Shown: positions 5,137 to 9,163 of the stretch, piece by piece
How the letters are laid out: each line of letters starts with the position of its first letter
How positions within the stretch are numbered: position 1 is the stretch's first letter
Source of the DNA: Burkholderiaceae bacterium
Lineage (GTDB): Bacteria; Pseudomonadota; Gammaproteobacteria; Burkholderiales; Burkholderiaceae_C
Direction of reading: 5' to 3'
DNA: 9,163 nt
Assembly: GCA_023262645.1 (NCBI GenBank)
Contig: JALRAA010000038.1
Location: forward strand, 1-9,163
Program-made: the position numbers and the translations under genes
The notes under the pieces: generated by a model
The model's database searches: none
What the model saw: only the letters and a program-made list of their open reading frames with translations
Told to the model about the DNA's origin: nothing

Positions 5137-6066
5137 ATGGCGACAACTGAATGGGCACACACCACCGTCATGTTGAAGGAGGCGGTCGAGGCGCTGGACG
5201 TCCAGGCCGAAGCCACTTATGTCGACACAACCTTTGGCCGCGGCGGGCATGCAAAGCGCATCTTGGACAGCCTGTCGCCACAAGGAACGCTGATTGCCTT
5301 CGACAAGGACCCGCAAGCAGTGGCAACGGCACAAGCCCTGGGCGACCCGAGGCTGCAAATCAGGCATCAGGGCTTTGCCGCCCTGAACCAACTGCCCCCG
5401 AACAGCGTCAGGGGCGTGTTGATGGATCTGGGCGTGAGCTCACCGCAAATCGACAACCCGCAGCGCGGCTTTTCGTTTCGCCAGGACGGCCCGCTGGACA
5501 TGCGGATGGACAGCAGCAAAGGCCAAAGCGTGTACGAGTGGCTGGCACACGCAAAAACCGAACAAATCGCACAGGTGATTCGTGACTTGGGAGAAGAACG
5601 TTTTGCCAACGGCATCGCCAAAGCCATCGCTGCCAAGCGTGAGGCGGGTCAATTGCCCGACACCACTTTGGGCATGGCGTCGCTTGTCGCTGAGGTGGTC
5701 AAAACCCGCGAACCAGGCCAAAACCCAGCGACCCGCACTTTTCAAGCGTTTCGCATGTACATCAACGGCGAGCTCGATGAATTGCAGCAAGCGCTCGATG
5801 CCAGTTTGCAGGTGTTGCAACCCGGAGGACGCCTGGTGGTGATCAGTTTCCATTCGCTCGAAGACCGCATGGTCAAGCAATTCATCGCCAAACATTCACG
5901 CGAGGTGTATGACCGCCGCACACCTTTTGCGGTTGCACCCGAATTGCCTTTGCGTGCATTGGGACGTCAACGGCCTTCGGCAGAGGAAATCAAAGCCAAT
6001 CCACGCAGCCGCAGCGCCATCATGCGTGTGGCCGAGCGCGCGGGCGCAGCACAGGAGTTGGCATGA
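5137..6066 (+). CDS. rsmH: 16S rRNA m4C1402 N4-methyltransferase RsmH (MraW)
   Basis: RsmH methylates N4 of C1402 in the 16S rRNA decoding center using SAM. The 309-residue product matches the usual length (313 in E. coli). The N-terminus WAHTTVMLKEAVEAL is canonical and supports the ATG at 5137. The SAM-binding motif DTTFGRGGH is at 30-38 and FDKDPQA at 55-61. DLGVSSPQID (97-106), GFSFRQDGPLDMRMD (111-125), ATRTFQAFRMYINGELDEL (198-216), ISFHSLEDR (236-244) and NPRSRSAIMRV (288-298) are family hallmarks. Only a weak purine stretch (GTGGA) precedes the start, 6 nt after mraZ, so coupling is likely. The stop overlaps ftsL as ATGA. Confidence 0.97.
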   Translation: MATTEWAHTTVMLKEAVEALDVQAEATYVDTTFGRGGHAKRILDSLSPQGTLIAFDKDPQAVATAQALGDPRLQIRHQGFAALNQLPPNSVRGVLMDLGVSSPQIDNPQRGFSFRQDGPLDMRMDSSKGQSVYEWLAHAKTEQIAQVIRDLGEERFANGIAKAIAAKREAGQLPDTTLGMASLVAEVVKTREPGQNPATRTFQAFRMYINGELDELQQALDASLQVLQPGGRLVVISFHSLEDRMVKQFIAKHSREVYDRRTPFAVAPELPLRALGRQRPSAEEIKANPRSRSAIMRVAERAGAAQELA

Positions 6067-6374
6067 CCCGGGTGAATGCATTGTTGTTGGTGGCCGTGAT
6101 GTGCAGTGCGTTGTACCTGGTGCGTACCCAGTATGAATCGCGCCGCCTCTACACCGAATTAGACAGGGCCAAAGCCCAGGCCCAGCGTTTGGAAAACGAA
6201 TACGACCGACTCGATATCGAAAGAGGCGCTCAAGCCACGCCACTGCGGGTTGAAAAGCTGGCCCACGAGCAACTCAACATGCGCACCATTTCACCGGCCA
6301 TCACGCAATACGCTGCCCCTGGCAATGCACCGCTTGAGAGTGCCGCTGCTGCAGTGCAAAAGGAACAACCGTGA
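6063..6374 (+). CDS. ftsL: Cell division protein FtsL
   Basis: FtsL is a small bitopic inner-membrane protein that forms a complex with FtsB and FtsQ and activates septal peptidoglycan synthesis by FtsW and FtsI. The 103-residue product has a short cytoplasmic N-terminus, one membrane helix (about residues 4-20, VNALLLVAVMCSALYLV) and a periplasmic coiled coil (about 22-58, rich in Glu, Arg, Leu and Ala). The conserved segment RVEKLAHEQLNMR (62-74) is next, then an Ala/Pro-rich tail. It is slightly shorter than the E. coli protein (121). The start codon overlaps the rsmH stop by 4 nt and its own stop overlaps the ftsI GTG by 4 nt. Position between rsmH and ftsI makes the identity firm despite low family conservation. 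Confidence 0.93.
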   Translation: MTRVNALLLVAVMCSALYLVRTQYESRRLYTELDRAKAQAQRLENEYDRLDIERGAQATPLRVEKLAHEQLNMRTISPAITQYAAPGNAPLESAAAAVQKEQP

Positions 6375-8107
6375 GCAGCCGCAGCGTTCAATACTCGACC
6401 AACCCTTTGCTTGCCAGCAAAACACCGATTTGGCGCAGCCAATTCATCGTGGCTTGCATCGCCTTGGGTTTTATCGGGTTGGTGGTCAGAGCGGTGTATG
6501 TGCAAGTGGTGGGCAATGCGTTTTTCATCAAACAAGGCACGGTCAGGTTTGAGCGTCAGTTGGATATACCCGCCAACCGCGGACGCATTCTTGATCGCAA
6601 TGGTTTGATTTTGGCGTCGAGTGTGCCCATGCCCAGCATATGGGCGAGTCCGGAAGAATTAGAGGCCAATGCCACGCAGTTGAAAAACTTGTCGCAGTTG
6701 TTGGAAATGCCGTTGCCCGAGCTGCAAAAGAAAGTCAGCGATACCCGCCGCAAACATGTGTGGTTGCGTCGCCAGGTAGATGAAGCCACAGGTAAAAAAA
6801 TCAAAGAACTGGGTATCCATGGCATCTACACCACCATGGAATACAAGCGCATGTACCCGCAAGGCGAAGCAGCAGCGCATGTGGTGGGTTTCACCAATGT
6901 GGAGAACATCGGACAAGAGGGTGTCGAACTGACGTTTAACACGCATTTGGGGGGAAAGAACGGTACCCGACGTGTCATCAAAAACGGCCAAGGTCAAGTG
7001 GTTGAAGGCATTGGCGATTTGGTGCCGCCAGAAGAAGGCAAAGACCTGCAACTCAGTATTGACAGCAAAGTGCAGTACTTTGCTTATCAGCGATTGCGTG
7101 AAGCGGTGTTGCAAAACAAAGCTGCTGCCGGCAGTGTGGTGGTGTTGGACGCACAAACGGGTGATGTGTTGGCGTTGGCCAATTACCCCAGTTATGTGCC
7201 AGAAAAACGCAGCAATTTGAGTGGTGCGCAATTGCGAAACCGTGCGCTCACTGACACGTTTGAGCCGGGTTCCACCATGAAGCCATTGATCATCGGGCTG
7301 GCCATGGAAAAAGGTTTGGTCAAACCCGAGACCTTGATCGATACCGCGCCTGGCAAGGTCAGCATGTACGGCATGACGGTCACCGACGCCCATCCCCATG
7401 GCACCTTGAGTGTGTCAGAAGTGATCCAAAAATCCAGCAACATCGGCACGGTCAAGATCGCCATGAAGATGCCTGCCAAAGACATGTGGGAGATGTACAC
7501 CCAAGTCGGTTTTGGGCAAAAGCCGCAGGTGCCGTTCCCTGGCGCGGTCGCCGGACGACTGCGCCCTTACAAGAGCTGGCGTCCCATGGAACAGGCCACC
7601 ATGAGTTACGGGTACGGTTTGTCCACCAGTTTGTTTCAACTGGCGCAGGCGTACACCATGCTCGCTCGTGATGGAGAAATGGCCCCGGTCAGTTTGCTCA
7701 AACACCAAGACAAAGTCAGCGGAGTACGGGTCATGTCCGCTGAGCATGCAGCGCAAGTACGCAACATGTTGCATTTGGTCACTGGCCCGGGCGGCACAGC
7801 ACCCAAAGCGCAGACCATGGGTTATTCGGTGGGTGGAAAAACCGGTACCGCACACAAGCTCGATGGAAAAACGTACGCCGAGAAAAAATACCGGGGCTTT
7901 TTTGTGGGCATGGCGCCGATTGAAAACCCCCGCATCGTTGTCGCAGTGATGATTGATGAACCCACTGGCGGTCATTATTTTGGTGGCGATGTGGCTGCGC
8001 CTGTATTTAGCCAAACGGTGCAACAAACCTTGCGCATGTTGGAAGTGCAACCAGACATGGCGGTCAAACCGCAGGTGGTTGCCAAAGCAGAGCCGGAGTC
8101 GTTTTGA
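6371..8107 (+). CDS. ftsI: Peptidoglycan D,D-transpeptidase FtsI (penicillin-binding protein 3)
   Basis: FtsI cross-links septal peptidoglycan in the divisome with FtsW and is a beta-lactam target. The 578-residue class B PBP has an N-terminal membrane anchor (about 24-46, rich in Ile, Val, Ala and Leu). The pedestal domain contains RGRILDRNG (70-78). The transpeptidase domain has the nucleophile in STMK (Ser301 to Lys304, within FEPGSTMKP), the second motif SSN (355-357) and KTGTA (490-494). Length and motif spacing agree with E. coli FtsI (588 residues, Ser307). The GTG start overlaps the ftsL stop (GTGA) and is preceded by AAAAGGA (6358-6364), 6 nt away, a good ribosome site. The stop TGA shares its last base with the murE start. 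Confidence 0.97.
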   Translation: MSSRSVQYSTNPLLASKTPIWRSQFIVACIALGFIGLVVRAVYVQVVGNAFFIKQGTVRFERQLDIPANRGRILDRNGLILASSVPMPSIWASPEELEANATQLKNLSQLLEMPLPELQKKVSDTRRKHVWLRRQVDEATGKKIKELGIHGIYTTMEYKRMYPQGEAAAHVVGFTNVENIGQEGVELTFNTHLGGKNGTRRVIKNGQGQVVEGIGDLVPPEEGKDLQLSIDSKVQYFAYQRLREAVLQNKAAAGSVVVLDAQTGDVLALANYPSYVPEKRSNLSGAQLRNRALTDTFEPGSTMKPLIIGLAMEKGLVKPETLIDTAPGKVSMYGMTVTDAHPHGTLSVSEVIQKSSNIGTVKIAMKMPAKDMWEMYTQVGFGQKPQVPFPGAVAGRLRPYKSWRPMEQATMSYGYGLSTSLFQLAQAYTMLARDGEMAPVSLLKHQDKVSGVRVMSAEHAAQVRNMLHLVTGPGGTAPKAQTMGYSVGGKTGTAHKLDGKTYAEKKYRGFFVGMAPIENPRIVVAVMIDEPTGGHYFGGDVAAPVFSQTVQQTLRMLEVQPDMAVKPQVVAKAEPESF

Positions 8108-9163
8108 TGCAGCAAATGCACAGCCCTGAACAGGCTGCCAGTTGGCTGCGCGCGCGGGTGCAAGCCCAGCTGCAGTCGGACAGTCGCCACGTGCAGACGG
8201 GCGATGCGTTTTTTGCATGGGCCGGCCATCACACAGATGCCAGACAGCATGTGGTGCAAGCCTTGCAAAAAGGTGCCAGTGCTTGTCTGGTGGAAGCCGA
8301 CGGTCTGGAAGCCTTTGAAGCACTCAACGATTTGGGTTTGCATGATGCACCGATCGTCAGTTACCAAGGCTTGAAGGCTGCCAGCGGTGCCATCGCCGAT
8401 GCGTATTTTGAACAACCCAGCCAACACCTGCACCTGATGGCAGTCACCGGCACCAATGGGAAAACTTCCACCGCATGGTGGTTGGCGCAAGCACTCACAC
8501 GTTTAGGACAGCGGTGCACCGTCGTGGGCACGCTGGGCTTGGGCGAGCCAGGACAAATGCACAGCACTGGCTTGACCACACCAGACCCTTTGCAGCTGCA
8601 AACACAATTGCGACGCTGGGTGAACGAGGGCGTGAAGGCCTGCGCCATGGAAGCGTCTTCGATTGGTTTGGTCGAGCATCGCTTGAACGGTTGCCATATT
8701 CGCACAGCGATCTTCACCAATTTCACGCAAGACCATTTGGACTTTCATGGCGATATGCAAGCGTATTGGCAGGCCAAGCAAAGCTTGTTCGAGTGGCCAG
8801 GCTTAGCCACTGCGGTCATCAACTTGGATGATCCGAAAGGGCAAGTGCTGTGCGACTTGTTGGCTGGCTCATCGGTTCAGGTGTGGACAGTTTCCATGCA
8901 TTCCACACAAGCCAATGTATATGCGCGCCATGTACGCACCACAGCACAAGGCATGGTGTTTGAAGTCGTGTGTGGTGAGCAAAGCCAAAGCGTTTTCAGC
9001 CAGTGTTTGGGTGAATTCAATGTGATGAATTTGTTGGGTGTCATGGCGGTGCTGTGCCAAGCCGGTCACAGCTTGTCAGCAGTCGTCGACGCTTGCCATG
9101 CCCTTCAACCCGTGCCAGGGCGCATGCAAACCTGGGGTCATGTTGGAACACCTGCGGTCGTGG
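8107..9163 (+). CDS. murE: UDP-N-acetylmuramoyl-tripeptide synthetase MurE (3'-truncated by the window edge)
   Basis: MurE is the cytoplasmic ligase that adds the third stem-peptide residue, normally meso-diaminopimelate in Gram-negative bacteria, to UDP-MurNAc-L-Ala-D-Glu. The frame is open from ATG 8107 to the window end (352 codons plus one base). It has the N-terminal substrate domain (SDSRHVQTGDAFFAW, 24-38), the ATP loop TGTNGKTS (114-121), TTPDP (157-161) and EASSIGL (182-188). TNFTQDHLDFHG spans 204-215. Lys224 in YWQAK corresponds to the carbamylated lysine of E. coli MurE. The start of the C-terminal ligase domain is visible (PVPGRMQ). The DNPR motif that selects diaminopimelate lies beyond the window. 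GGAG (8095-8098) lies 8 nt before the ATG, which shares one base with the ftsI stop. About 140 residues are missing. Confidence 0.96.
   Translation, partial: MQQMHSPEQAASWLRARVQAQLQSDSRHVQTGDAFFAWAGHHTDARQHVVQALQKGASACLVEADGLEAFEALNDLGLHDAPIVSYQGLKAASGAIADAYFEQPSQHLHLMAVTGTNGKTSTAWWLAQALTRLGQRCTVVGTLGLGEPGQMHSTGLTTPDPLQLQTQLRRWVNEGVKACAMEASSIGLVEHRLNGCHIRTAIFTNFTQDHLDFHGDMQAYWQAKQSLFEWPGLATAVINLDDPKGQVLCDLLAGSSVQVWTVSMHSTQANVYARHVRTTAQGMVFEVVCGEQSQSVFSQCLGEFNVMNLLGVMAVLCQAGHSLSAVVDACHALQPVPGRMQTWGHVGTPAVV

Overview
The window is a compact, almost fully coding, plus-strand stretch of a bacterial chromosome. Protein signatures suggest a betaproteobacterium, probably Burkholderiales and perhaps Comamonadaceae-like. 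The reasons are a DksA ending in the one-cysteine YCDETGEP...TATLSLEAQ form, a CobW-type GTPase next to dksA, and the order mraZ-rsmH-ftsL-ftsI-murE. This placement is inferred from family knowledge, not from a search.

Left part (1-3079): a 5'-truncated xerC (site-specific recombinase for chromosome dimer resolution) overlaps by 4 nt an rlmI-type 23S rRNA m5C methyltransferase. After 68 nt comes a COG0523/CobW-type GTPase with a long histidine-rich metal-binding insert.

Middle part (3080-4460): a 131-nt leader with a possible promoter, two inverted repeats and a possible 20-codon upstream ORF precedes dksA. This DksA has an unusual N-terminal extension of about 250 residues that is rich in Lys, Ala and Pro and resembles histone H1 tails, followed by a normal DksA coiled-coil core. 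Its zinc-finger region keeps one of the four classical cysteines. A strong intrinsic terminator closes the unit.

Right part (4461-9163): an AT-rich regulatory region of about 240 nt carries a likely promoter, a perfect 12-bp palindrome and three 10-nt direct-repeat units of the MraZ-box type. It is followed by the division and cell wall (dcw) cluster mraZ-rsmH-ftsL-ftsI-murE. The genes are packed by a 6-nt gap, then by ATGA, GTGA and TGATG overlaps, so they are almost certainly co-transcribed and partly translationally coupled. murE runs off the right edge.

There are no tRNA or rRNA genes, insertion sequences, prophage or CRISPR elements. I see no unknown multi-gene system: the window is housekeeping DNA. 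The unusual parts are the dksA tail and leader, the pairing of a zinc-finger-deficient DksA with a putative zinc GTPase, and the structure of the mraZ control region.
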